This document shows, in pieces, positions 18,001 through 28,030 of a DNA stretch of 64,000 bases. The stretch covers positions 3,410,001 to 3,474,000 of the forward strand of contig JAPFFF010000014.1 of the NCBI GenBank assembly GCA_039105265.1. Reading direction: 5' to 3'. The notes under the pieces are model-generated. The model was not told the origin of the DNA and ran no database searches. It worked only from the letters and a program-made list of their open reading frames with translations. Source of the stretch: Tritrichomonas musculus. Taxonomy: Eukaryota; Parabasalia; Tritrichomonadida; Tritrichomonadidae. Made by a program: the position numbers and the translations under genes. How positions within the stretch are numbered: the stretch's first letter is position 1; each line of letters begins with the position of its first letter.

Positions 18001-21000
18001 TTATCTTTAGGCGAAAGGAAAAAGTATTGAAATTTGGAAGATTTTTTTGAGGCGAAAACGATCAAAAAATACGTTTTTTGATTTGAGAGCAGCTCACAAA
18101 AGTACAACTTTTTGAATAAACAAACTTTTTGAAATCAAAAGGCGGTTTTAGCTTTAAATAATTGGCCTTTTGGCTTGTTTAAACGGCGCCATTTTTATTC
18201 TTGGCATCGTGAATCAGATTGCGGGGTTCTTCTGCAGGGAGCTTCGTTTAATTTGATTCTTGAGTGCCTAGATTGCGAAACTCTTCTGCAGGGAGCTTCA
18301 CAACCTAGGCTTCGAGATGATCTTTTAATTTCCAAGCGTTCTTCGATTTTTATGGCAATTTTGGATTCAAGAGCCATAATATTTTTGTTCCAGAACTATT
18401 GATCGCAAAACTACAACTTTGTAATGCCTCATTTCTGGAATTCTAATTTTTTTTATCTCATAATTTACGGATTTTACAAGTTAAATGCCCATGATAACAA
18501 ATTTCTGAGCTTAAAATGCTTGTTAAACTCAGTGATTTCTATCATGAATGTTTGGCTTTGAAAATAAGGTTGAGATCAATCTAAATTGAAATAGTAAAAT
18601 ACAAATTCCTTATCGTATAGCTTTTAAAAATTATTCTTTTTCCCTAGACTTTAAATTGATGGTCGTTTTAAGTTAAAAATGGCAGGTTATAGAGCATTTT
18701 CATGCTTGAAATAGCATCATATTTTCTTTCAAAAAGATCAAATGTCAAAAAAAAAAAAAAAAAAATTCATTAGCCATTTAAAGTATATCTTTTCTCAAAT
18801 AATTGATATATTATATGCTGTTTTTGTTTAATATTCATTTTTTAAAATTAACTTTTTTTTTATTTTTATTTTTTTCACAAAAATTAAATTGTATTCAAAT
18901 TATTTCTCTTAAATTTTCTATTCAAATATAAATGATATTTATGTTTTATTGTCATTTAAAATAAATATAAATAGTACATATATTTATTAGAACCTTTATA
19001 AAATATATATAATAAGTATAAAAATGAAAATATCAATATTTTAAAGGTATATAAATAGTTCATTAATTGTGAACTTTTGGACGTTAAAGAAAAAATTAAA
19101 ATAAATATATCTTGTTTAAATTAATTTTGATATATAATTAAAATATAATATAATAATATATCAATAACATAAATAAAATAATAATATATTAATAATATAA
19201 AAAATACACACATAAAGAGATTTATTAGATTTTATTTCTTTATATAACTTACCACATTAATATATCTTTTATTTCCCCAAATAATAAAAATTTTCTTTTT
19301 CATTGTTATTTTTAAAATCATTTATACTTAAATATCATTCTTCATTTGACTATTTAATTAAAGAAATGCCTCTTTAAAAAAATAAGAACATGTTCATTTA
19401 TTAAAAAACTATAAAAGCATCTGCAAGTTGAATCCTTTTTCTACTACTTAATAACTTTAAAAGAGTATATTTCATTCTCAATATGCCAATGTGTATTAAC
19501 ATTTTAAGTCTGGGGCGTTTAGGACACATATCCTAACGTATACTACAAATTTGATTTTTTTTTTTTTTTTTTTAATGTTGTACATGGTATTTAGCAAATG
19601 TTGTATAACTTTGATTTACTCATTTGATGAAAATTTTAAAGTTAATATAGTTAGAAAGTGATGTTTGCTAAGTAAATCCCGAGTTTTAGGAGACGGGTCC
19701 ATTAAAAACTAAGGTATAAAAAATCGATTCGGAGATATTCAATCAATCAATTTATAGCTGTAGAGTGCTTATAGCTATTCCACTCTGCTCCTTTCCTTAT
19801 ATCTATTATTCCTCAATGTTCCCCCATACTATAAATAATATCAGTCAAGTTCAAAACCATTCAAAAGGAAGGAGATTGTTTCAAATATGTCTTTAAATGT
19901 TTAATTTACTTTGCTTGATTGGTTTAATTGAAGATTTATTGATTTTTAATTATATGAAAAATGAATTAATAATCAATAGAGAAAATAAAGATTGTAGATA
20001 TTATTAGATATTATAATATTTATTTATGTTATTGATATATTATTATATTATATTTTAATTATATATCAAAATTAATTTAAACAAGATATATTTATTTTAA
20101 TTTTTTCTTTAACGTCCAAAAGTTCACAATTAATGAACTATTTATATACCTTTAAAATATTGATATTTTCATTTTTATACTTATTATATATATTTTATAA
20201 AGGTTCTAATAAATATATGTACTATTTATATTTATTTTAAATGACAATAAAACATAAATATCATTTATATTTGAATAGAAAATTTAAGAGAAATAATTTG
20301 AATACAATTTAATTTTTGTGAAAAAAATAAAAATAAAAAAAAAGTTAATTTTAAAAAATGAATATTAAACAAAAACAGCATATAATATATCAATTATTTG
20401 AGAAAAGATATACTTTAAATGGCTAATGAATTTTTTTTTTTTTTTTTTTTTGACATTTGATCTTTTTGAAAGAAAATATGATGCTATTTCAAGCATGAAA
20501 ATGCTCTATAACCTGCCATTTTTAACTTAAAACGACCATCAATTTAAAGTCTAGGGAAAAAGAATAATTTTTAAAAGCTATACGATAAGGAATTTGTATT
20601 TTACTATTTCAATTTAGATTGATCTCAACCTTATTTTCAAAGCCAAACATTCATGATAGAAATCACTGAGTTTAACAAGCATTTTAAGCTCAGAAATTTG
20701 TTATCATGGGCATTTAACTTGTAAAATCCGTAAATTATGAGATAAAAAAAATTAGAATTCCAGAAATGAGGCATTACAAAGTTGTAGTTTTGCGATCAAT
20801 AGTTCTGGAACAAAAATATTATGGCTCTTGAATCCAAAATTGCCATAAAAATCGAAGAACGCTTGGAAATTAAAAGATCATCTCGAAGCCTAGGTTGTGA
20901 AGCTCCCTGCAGAAGAGTTTCGCAATCTAGGCACTCAAGAATCAAATTAAACGAAGCTCCCTGCAGAAGAACCCCGCAATCTGATTCACGATGCCAAGAA

Positions 21001-21197
21001 TAAAAATGGCGCCGTTTAAACAAGCCAAAAGGCCAATTATTTAAAGCTAAAACCGCCTTTTGATTTCAAAAAGTTTGTTTATTCAAAAAGTTGTACTTTT
21101 GTGAGCTGCTCTCAAATCAAAAAACGTATTTTTTGATCGTTTTCGCCTCAAAAAAATCTTCCAAATTTCAATACTTTTTCCTTTCGCCTTATCTTTA
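18001..21197. mobile_element. Mutator-like non-autonomous element (18010-21188) with 1.17-kb terminal inverted repeats
   Basis: The left arm (18010-19177, 1168 bp) and right arm (20019-21188, 1170 bp) are inverted copies. As far as I can read they match throughout, apart from a poly-A/T run of 19 versus 21. They end in GGCGAAAGG. A perfect 9-bp target duplication, TTATCTTTA, flanks the element (18001-18009 and 21189-21197). Long arms plus a 9-bp duplication are the mark of Mutator-like elements, which are known from trichomonads. The 841-bp centre (19178-20018) has no coding frame, so transposase must come from elsewhere. The near identity of the arms means recent insertion or recent conversion between arms. 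Confidence 0.85.
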
Positions 21198-21502
21198 TAT
21201 ATATAGATAAAATTTTTTGTTATTAAAAGCATCATTTGAGTAATATCAACTCTTTCAATCATAAACTGATACACACATAAAACAAACTTTTAAGTTAATA
21301 CCATTTTGGATTGAGGAAATATTAACATATTTTTGTATGTGTGGATTTTGGATTGAGGTAATATAAACATATTTGCATTTGAGAGATTTACAGACATATA
21401 ATTAGATATTTTTAACAATATATACATATAATTTTGAGAATTTTATTTGTTCAATACATGTGATATGAAAAATTGATTATTTGACAACTTTGATTGAAAA
21501 GC

Positions 21503-23203
21503 ATGGATAAAATTCCTGTTTATGATTCTCCAGAATCAATTTTTCGCGCGGTTCAATTATTCGATCAAGAATCATTAAATGGTATTTTCTTATTCAAATC
21601 TGCCTTTAAAGAATTGAGAGATGCTTTCAAAAAAAAAAGTCCTTATTTTAAAATAATCAACAGCGCAAATGGATCCATCAATGAAAAAGATGATAATAGC
21701 GAAAGCGAGAGCGACAAACAAAACTCTACTATTTCAAATGAAGAAAGCATCCTTCCTGGGTTTCCTGGTACACAACTCGATTCATTATTTTACTTTAATC
21801 AAGCAATAGAAAAATTAAATGATTATTCTGATTCTCTGAAAAAATTGTCAAACTCGATAAACCAATTCTTAATACAACCTGACGCTAAGAACGATAAGAA
21901 ACAAAGCAAAAAGAAACATAGAAAATCAAAGGATGCTACCCAATATGATGATTTGAATGAAAGCAAAGCCAAAATATTAGTTCCTTATAATACAATAATG
22001 GGAATCAAAGAACACTTAAAATCAATTTCGCCAGAAAAAGAGAAAAAATCGCAAAAAATCATTAAAAAAATGGATGAAAAAATTACAAATGGCCATTGCA
22101 AACCTTTAACTGCAATAAAATTAATTACAGAATTGACAGAATTACGGGCCAATCCCCAAAGGCCTGAACTTTTAAAGAAGATGAATGAATTTTACACACA
22201 TTTTCATGAGTGCATGCCAAATGTTACAAAATCAATTTGCTTCCGCTATTCATTTATAAAGAAAATAATTCATAAATTTCAAAAAAGAAATAACAAACTT
22301 TTATCAAACATAGAGCCATTAATTTCTACAATTTCGCAAAAAGCATCTGAAATTAACTTCGAAAAAGATTTTATTCAATTTGTTGCTTATAAGAAAATTA
22401 TTCGTTATGACTTAAAATGTGAAGCATTTAAACCTATTAACATGTCTCATCCTGTTTTCAACAATTTTGAACCATCAAAAATCCGAAATGTCATAGCTGT
22501 TCCTCCAGTTTATCCTATCGCAATGGCTAAAGTTTTAATATCATTTACCGCTTCGGACATAAATGAAATCAATATTGTTAAAGGCAAAATGGTTCTCTTA
22601 ATGGAACCTCCAGATAATCCATGGGTTCTTGTGATGAACCCATTCACAAGACAATATGGATATGTACCTTCAAAGTACTTAGAAATAGTTGGAAATGCTC
22701 TTGGAATTATTACAAAGGAAGTTTTATCAGACAATGGAATTAATTTACTTGTTGGTGACTATGTTGCTATATTGAAACTGAAGATGAATAAAAATGCTCC
22801 TTACTTAACAAATTTCCCAGTTAGCAAAAGAAGAAAATCTGCTCTAAAAAGATCAAAGCACAATTCTCATTGCGATAATTTGCTACTTGAATCATTTTCG
22901 AATTATATCAATGAGACTAATCCAACAAGCCATGAAAAAGGTGATCATCAAAATAAAGATGAAGATGCAGAATCAAAAGATGAACAAGAAAAAACAACAA
23001 ACAAAGACGAAAAACCAAATGATAATCTTAATAATAATAATGTTGTGTCTGTTGAAGTTAATGATGAATATGATGTGAATGAGGAAGATGAAGAAGAAGA
23101 TGAATTTAAGAAGCATGATGATGGATCAACGAGATCAGTTGTAACAGTAATGGGTGAAAAAACAAAGGTTTCTTTTGAAACTGTAGGTATCATTTCAGAT
23201 TAG
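21503..23203 (+). CDS. SH3-domain protein with helical, possibly BAR-like N-terminus
   Basis: 566 residues from the ATG at 21503; the open frame begins a little earlier without an ATG. Residues about 1-320 are mostly helical and charged, with a Lys-rich linker near 130-145. They could form a BAR-like membrane-bending dimer, but the family is not certain. Residues about 335-395 form an SH3 domain: AKVLISFTASDINEINIVKGK, then NPWVLV and GYVPSKYLEIV, with the ALYDY-equivalent, acidic RT loop, Trp and Pro-Ser-x-Tyr positions recognisable. The tail is very acidic. Amphiphysin- or endophilin-type proteins have this layout and act in endocytosis and actin control, which is a reasonable guess here. 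Confidence 0.7.
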   Translation: MDKIPVYDSPESIFRAVQLFDQESLNGIFLFKSAFKELRDAFKKKSPYFKIINSANGSINEKDDNSESESDKQNSTISNEESILPGFPGTQLDSLFYFNQAIEKLNDYSDSLKKLSNSINQFLIQPDAKNDKKQSKKKHRKSKDATQYDDLNESKAKILVPYNTIMGIKEHLKSISPEKEKKSQKIIKKMDEKITNGHCKPLTAIKLITELTELRANPQRPELLKKMNEFYTHFHECMPNVTKSICFRYSFIKKIIHKFQKRNNKLLSNIEPLISTISQKASEINFEKDFIQFVAYKKIIRYDLKCEAFKPINMSHPVFNNFEPSKIRNVIAVPPVYPIAMAKVLISFTASDINEINIVKGKMVLLMEPPDNPWVLVMNPFTRQYGYVPSKYLEIVGNALGIITKEVLSDNGINLLVGDYVAILKLKMNKNAPYLTNFPVSKRRKSALKRSKHNSHCDNLLLESFSNYINETNPTSHEKGDHQNKDEDAESKDEQEKTTNKDEKPNDNLNNNNVVSVEVNDEYDVNEEDEEEDEFKKHDDGSTRSVVTVMGEKTKVSFETVGIISD

Positions 23204-23797
23204 GACATATACGTTTATATTTTATTTTCTGAAAATTTGAAAACGTAATTTCTATCAAAATATTTAATGACTTTATTTTTTTATACCCCACTACCTTTTT
23301 TTGCTTATTTTATCGATATTATCCATTTTTTTCTTTATTTACCCAATTCATAAAATTTATGTTATCTAATAAAATACATTATATTGATTATAATAACGTT
23401 TTTTTTCAATTTTTTATGACGTTATTATGAAATACTATTCAAAAAAATAACTCGTTTATTTCCGAGCCTATTGAAAGTGCTATTTTAAAAAACGGTATAA
23501 CTTCTGATTCTTTTTTCTCAATAAAGAAATGAATCTTAAAGAAAAACATTAGATATTTTTAATCAAAAAAAATTAAAACTAAAACACTATTTGTGTTACA
23601 CAAATAATGAATAAAATTATATTGCCAAACTTTTTTCTTTTCTGCCTATATTATATAAGCAACCATTTTAGTGAAAGAATATCATTTGCCTTGGTAGATT
23701 ACAAAAGACAACGTTTTTTTCCGAAAAAATCGCCGTTTTATTTTAATTCCCGTTTATTTTTGAATTATTAAACGTGCACGATATATCATTCAATTAA
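23204..23797. other. AT-rich spacer between SH3 and Myb genes
   Basis: No gene is seen. Homopolymer T runs are common, and a TCATT initiator closes the spacer. Confidence 0.5.
23786..23790 (+). promoter_or_regulatory. Initiator (Inr) TCATT of the three-repeat Myb gene
   Basis: TCATT puts the expected +1 A ten bases before the ATG at 23798. Confidence 0.45.
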
Positions 23798-24733
23798 ATG
23801 TCTTCTTTTATATTTGTCGCTCCATCCCAAGCTTTAGCTCCTACACGCTCAAGAAACAGAGCACGCAATCTTTCAACACCAGGTTCAACATGGACTGCTG
23901 AAGAAGATACACTTCTTCTTCAATGCGTATCACTTAACGAAGATTGGATAACAATTGCATCAAGATTTCCAGGTCGCAGCCCAAAACAAGTTATGTCACA
24001 CTGGAGGAAAGTCGCTAATCCAGCTATTGTTCGTGGAAGCTGGTCAGGACAAGAAGATCGAATGATCATTTCATGGGTTGCTACAAATGGGCCTTGCAAA
24101 TGGGCTCTACTTGCTGATAGATTACCAGGAAGAATTCCTAAACAATGCAGAGAAAGATGGTTTAATCATCTTGATCCAAACATTAACCATTCATGTTGGA
24201 CAAAAGAAGAAGATAAAATAATCATGGATACAATTCGAAGAATCGGTACAAAATGGGCAGAAATCGCAAGAATGCTTCCAGGACGAACAGATAATTCAAT
24301 TAAAAATCGCTGGAATTCAACATTGAAAAGAAAAATTGATTTTTCAAATGCTTGCTCAATTAATCAAATTAATTCCAATAAAATGGTTGAGACAAAGCCT
24401 ATAGAACCAGTGAAAGCAACTCAAGTTATAAACACCCCATTTGACTATTCTATCAATTCAATTCTTCTTCACGAAGATGATCAATGCAATCAAAGTGTTG
24501 AATACATGCTTAAAGGAAATTGCAAATTTTCAAATACTAAGAAAAAGGACCTCTCAAAGCAATATCAAGAAAAACAGATTGAAGATTCTTTTGGCCAAAA
24601 TCATGAGTCTTCTGGTTTGAATTCGGAACCAGAAGATTATATTAAAAAACCATTTTTATCTGTCATGGAAAATAGACATATTTTTGAAATGATGCTTCAA
24701 CGAAACAAAACAAAGGGCCAAGAATGTGTATAA
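23798..24733 (+). CDS. Three-repeat (R1R2R3) Myb-like transcription factor
   Basis: 311 residues. Three Myb repeats follow one another: R1 about 28-75 ([15 protein letters not shown]...QVMSHWRKV), R2 about 78-129 ([15 protein letters not shown]...[10 protein letters not shown]) and R3 about 130-180 ([15 protein letters not shown]...[10 protein letters not shown]). R2 and R3 carry the classical RQCRERW-like and DNSIKNRW recognition helices of c-Myb, so sequence-specific DNA binding is likely. The tail of about 130 residues is without recognised domains. Animal 3R-Mybs control cell-cycle genes. A like role here is only a guess. Confidence 0.9.
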   Translation: MSSFIFVAPSQALAPTRSRNRARNLSTPGSTWTAEEDTLLLQCVSLNEDWITIASRFPGRSPKQVMSHWRKVANPAIVRGSWSGQEDRMIISWVATNGPCKWALLADRLPGRIPKQCRERWFNHLDPNINHSCWTKEEDKIIMDTIRRIGTKWAEIARMLPGRTDNSIKNRWNSTLKRKIDFSNACSINQINSNKMVETKPIEPVKATQVINTPFDYSINSILLHEDDQCNQSVEYMLKGNCKFSNTKKKDLSKQYQEKQIEDSFGQNHESSGLNSEPEDYIKKPFLSVMENRHIFEMMLQRNKTKGQECV

Positions 24734-25081
24734 TTTTTGATTTATTTCATTAATTATTATTATATAGTTTAGAACCAAAATAATTATATTTTCAAATTGT
24801 ATATAAATTTGTAATTTTTTTATCTTATATTCTAATATTTTGACTTTTTAGTAAACTTTGTTTTTAAAACAATATAAAACAAATTAAGAATGCTTTAATG
24901 ATAATACTGCTAATTCAGTGATTCTTTTTTATTAAATAACTTTTGAAATATTATATCATATTTAAAAGTTGATTGATCGATATAATGAACATAGTTTAAA
25001 ATAAATTCGATTTTATATCATGAATAAGAAAAACAAATTGTTATTTAGAAAAATATTTATACAAACAAATATTACATGAAT
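24734..25081. other. Convergent AT-rich spacer
   Basis: It lies between the 3' ends of the Myb and LRR genes. Nothing else is seen. Confidence 0.5.
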
Positions 25082-25999
25082 TTACCTTCCACCATCAATG
25101 TTCACAAGTCTTTGCTCGATGTCATTTAAATACATCACAAAGTCGGGTGCCCCTTGTCCAACAACGAACATAGATTCACCAAATTTTACAGCATTGATCA
25201 TTTCTTTAAGCGCTTTGATTTGATCTTTAAGCGTTCTATTCTCGGATTTTAATTGGCTTAAAATTTTCTGTCTTTCAATACTTTCTAGTTCATCATCTTC
25301 ATTATCAGATAAAAATTCGCTTTGCGGCTGTGAAATTTGACGTTGTTGATTTTTTCGGAATGCACCAGCAATGGCTTCAGCAATACTTTGCCTAACAAAT
25401 TCACTAATTTCATCTGGGCTCACTTCAAATGATTTAAGTCCAGTGAATAAACTTTTCTTTTTCATAATAAATTGAATGATGCTATCTGCAACATCATCAT
25501 TTAAGCGGCATTTAACAAATGAAAGAGATATTAAATCATTGGGATCTAAATGATTGAGAAAAATCTGCAGACCGTCATTCTCAAGAAGAACTCTACTAAA
25601 AATAATAACTTTAAGTGTTTTAGATTTTTCAAAGGCAGCTGCTAAACGATCTAAAGATTCTCGTGGAATTAAAATATTTGAAAACTTGATTTCTTGAATT
25701 TTGCTGCTCTTAGGAACAACATAACAAATTAGTTCCACCATATTTCGAATATAATTTGATTTTGTCCTGGCAATAGATGAAGCTACTTTTTTTGGGAGAG
25801 GTGATCCTTTGACGACCAGAGATTCATATTTTGCTTGTTCGTCGCAATTGAATCCAAGCGATTCGATATTTTTTATGGCATATCTTTGAAGTGTGCGAAA
25901 TAATGATTCATAATATTCAGATGAAATATAAGAGAAATCGAAATTAAATGAAGCTCCTGAATTTATAGAAATTTGGCGTAGAACTTTTTCCGAGAGCAT
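25082..25999 (-). CDS. Leucine-rich-repeat-like protein with C-terminal coiled coil
   Basis: 305 residues from the ATG at 25999. The open frame runs on upstream through a poly-F/I stretch that reads intergenic poly-A, so the longer form is unlikely. Residues about 85-185 have the spacing of ribonuclease-inhibitor-type LRRs: IQEIKFSNILIPRESLDRL, LKVIIFSRVLLENDGL and LISLSFVKCRLNDDVADSI. Residues about 225-270 form a heptad-rich coiled coil (ERQKILSQLKSENRTLKDQIKALKEMI). Such proteins are common in trichomonads and serve as scaffolds. No specific partner can be named. Confidence 0.65.
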   Translation of the reverse strand: MLSEKVLRQISINSGASFNFDFSYISSEYYESLFRTLQRYAIKNIESLGFNCDEQAKYESLVVKGSPLPKKVASSIARTKSNYIRNMVELICYVVPKSSKIQEIKFSNILIPRESLDRLAAAFEKSKTLKVIIFSRVLLENDGLQIFLNHLDPNDLISLSFVKCRLNDDVADSIIQFIMKKKSLFTGLKSFEVSPDEISEFVRQSIAEAIAGAFRKNQQRQISQPQSEFLSDNEDDELESIERQKILSQLKSENRTLKDQIKALKEMINAVKFGESMFVVGQGAPDFVMYLNDIEQRLVNIDGGR

Positions 26000-26298
26000 T
26001 AATATTTGAACGTTTATTAAAAAAAAAAAAAAAATTAACTTTTTAAATATAAAAATTTTTAAAAAGAAGTAAGAAGAATCTGAAGTTACCATTTGATCTT
26101 TGATTAAAAACAAAGTGTCATAAAGCATATACAATAATATAATAGTAGATGTTTCTGTTTATAAAAGTAATTTATATACAAATATATTTATTCATTGGCA
26201 TTTACATCAAAAGCAATTAATCTTCATTACTTAAGAATAATTTACATATGAAAATAAAACAAGGAATATCTTGATTTTAAAAATACCTTAAAGTTTAT

Positions 26299-27777
26299 TT
26301 AGTTATTGCCATTGACGAGTTGATCATATTCAACTAGTACATAAATTTCCCACGGTGTCAACTTCTTTGAAAGTTCGTCCATTTCTGGATTGAGCATTGG
26401 GAACTGATATTCACGAACAAGGAATTTCTGGAGATCGAACAAAGTGTTATAAAATACTTCAGCCATCTTTGATTTAACGAGATCATTAACAGTAATAAAT
26501 GGTGCACGATTTGGATTGACCATATCAATAAGCTGCCTGAAAATATCTTCAAAAGGAATTGTTTCATTACCGGTAATCCTCATTCTTTCGTATTGCACCT
26601 TGTATAGCATTTCAATTTCTTGCAATGATAGTAAACCATCATCATCAAGATCACATAATTTATACCAGAAAGTAATTGATGAAAGATTTGTTTTATCTTC
26701 TGAACTCATCAAGAAATAAACGAATGCGTTAAAATCGAGCTGATCATTTTCGTTTTTACTCACGGTTACAGGGAAGAAATTAGCATTGAAGAATCGTTCA
26801 ACAATAATTGGTGAAATTGCGTTTTCATTGAATTTAAGTAGATCGTCTTTACTGATAAGACCATCAGAATCTCCATCAAGATCCCAAAATTTGCAGAAAG
26901 CGACATAAAAGTGCTGATAATTGAATATATGTTGTGAATCGTTAACGTCTGACATTCTTTCTGCCTTATAAAATGAGGAAGCAAGATCCATCTTTCTGAA
27001 TTGGCGAAGACCAACTGTTCCACGCATTTCGCTATCCATTATATAGAAGCACCTCATTACAATGAAATCTATAAACTTTTCTTGGAATTGATCTTCACCT
27101 TTGAGAAATTCTAAGGATGTATGAGTTTCAACAATACGGCGAACAAATGGCGTAAGTTTGGCTGGGACAACACAATCAGCATCACCTGCAACAATTCGGA
27201 AAAATCGTTCATTTGGATCTTTTCCAATCATGTTTTTGTTCCAAAATTGTTTCAATTTTTTGCCAGTTGATATATCATATTGAGATTTTTGTGGACCTTT
27301 TAATAACACATGAGCAAAACATTTCGGGAGCTTGCAATATGATTGAAGAAGAGAAGACAATTTTTCTTCAGTTATTTTATCTCCATCTTTAATACTATCA
27401 ATATCAGCGGTTTCTTTTTTGTTTTCCTTTGGTACATAAAAAGGTGGAATGAGATGTTTGGTTGAATCTGGTGTTGACGAAATTATTGGTTCTATTTGAG
27501 GCGTTGGTGGAACAATTGAATTTTCTGAAAAACCTTTTTGAGGAACATTGATAACGTGTGGAATAGAAGAAGTTGGAGGCCTTCGAACATTTGCAGGACT
27601 GTTTTGAATATCAAAAACAGAAAAATCAAAGTCAACTTTTTTCCCAGAAGAGAGGGCTTGGGCAGCATTATGAACAGCCGAAAGGACAGCAAGCCCACCA
27701 CGGCCAGTTAGATATTCAGTAAAGAATTCGTCAATTTTAAGTTCGTGGAATGTTGCAAAAGTTTCTTCGTCAGTCAT
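26299..27777 (-). CDS. PP2A regulatory subunit B'' (PR72/PR130 type, EF-hand)
   Basis: 492 residues. A helical N-terminus (HELKIDEFFTEYLTG) and a Pro-rich linker precede the core at about 130-470. That core has IPPFYVPKEN, FWNKNMIGKD, RFFRIVAGDADCVV and PFVRRIVETH, all typical of the PPP2R3/TONNEAU2-FASS family. Two EF-hand loops are visible: DGDSDGLISKDD (301-312) and DLDDDGLLSLQE (377-388). The second has the ideal Ca ligands, the first ends with Asp instead of Glu. The family binds the PP2A A subunit and directs phosphatase activity in a Ca-sensitive way, often at centrosomes or cortical microtubules. In a trichomonad, association with the basal-body apparatus is conceivable but unproven. 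PTPA is also in this window. Confidence 0.92.
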   Translation of the reverse strand: MTDEETFATFHELKIDEFFTEYLTGRGGLAVLSAVHNAAQALSSGKKVDFDFSVFDIQNSPANVRRPPTSSIPHVINVPQKGFSENSIVPPTPQIEPIISSTPDSTKHLIPPFYVPKENKKETADIDSIKDGDKITEEKLSSLLQSYCKLPKCFAHVLLKGPQKSQYDISTGKKLKQFWNKNMIGKDPNERFFRIVAGDADCVVPAKLTPFVRRIVETHTSLEFLKGEDQFQEKFIDFIVMRCFYIMDSEMRGTVGLRQFRKMDLASSFYKAERMSDVNDSQHIFNYQHFYVAFCKFWDLDGDSDGLISKDDLLKFNENAISPIIVERFFNANFFPVTVSKNENDQLDFNAFVYFLMSSEDKTNLSSITFWYKLCDLDDDGLLSLQEIEMLYKVQYERMRITGNETIPFEDIFRQLIDMVNPNRAPFITVNDLVKSKMAEVFYNTLFDLQKFLVREYQFPMLNPEMDELSKKLTPWEIYVLVEYDQLVNGNN

Positions 27778-28018
27778 TTAATTTCTCTATAGATATATAT
27801 CTAATCAAATGGGTTAAAAAAATTAACCTTTATTAGCATCAACTTTTTCTAACAAATTCATATAATTTTTTGTATATCATAATTATTTTATCATAATAAT
27901 ATCAAATTGTTTCTATTTATTAAAATACATTCTAATTTGAAAAATTTAGCGGTTGCTTATATTTTGAATAATTATCAAAATTGATAATTGATGGGTAAAT
28001 ATAAATTCAAAAAATATC

Positions 28019-28023
28019 TCACA
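28019..28023 (+). promoter_or_regulatory. Initiator (Inr) TCACA of the ankyrin gene
   Basis: TCACA puts the expected +1 A ten bases before the ATG at 28031. Confidence 0.4.
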
Positions 28024-28030
28024 AAAATTA

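Larger units (their letters stand above)
14796..21502. other. 6.7-kb gene-free repeat island
   Basis: No host gene is seen. The island holds a short hairpin (14914-14941), a 1.16-kb inverted-repeat element (15009-16171), a TCTCATC-rich stretch (16270-16435), nine GC-rich hairpins (16451-16982), a double hairpin (17384-17453) and a 3.18-kb long-arm element (18010-21188). Reading frames of 60-75 residues in the element arms are mirror copies without protein features. Confidence 0.7.

Noticed and set aside
18175-18402. 75-residue frame repeated exactly at 20796-21023 on the other strand
   Set aside because: The identity comes from the inverted arms of the Mutator-like element; the sequence has no protein features and a 60-residue frame lies on the reverse strand as well.
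26000-26134. N-terminal extension of the LRR-like protein from 26134
   Set aside because: The extension is Phe/Ile/Lys-rich and encoded by poly-A/T spacer; the ATG at 25999 is preceded by normal upstream sequence.
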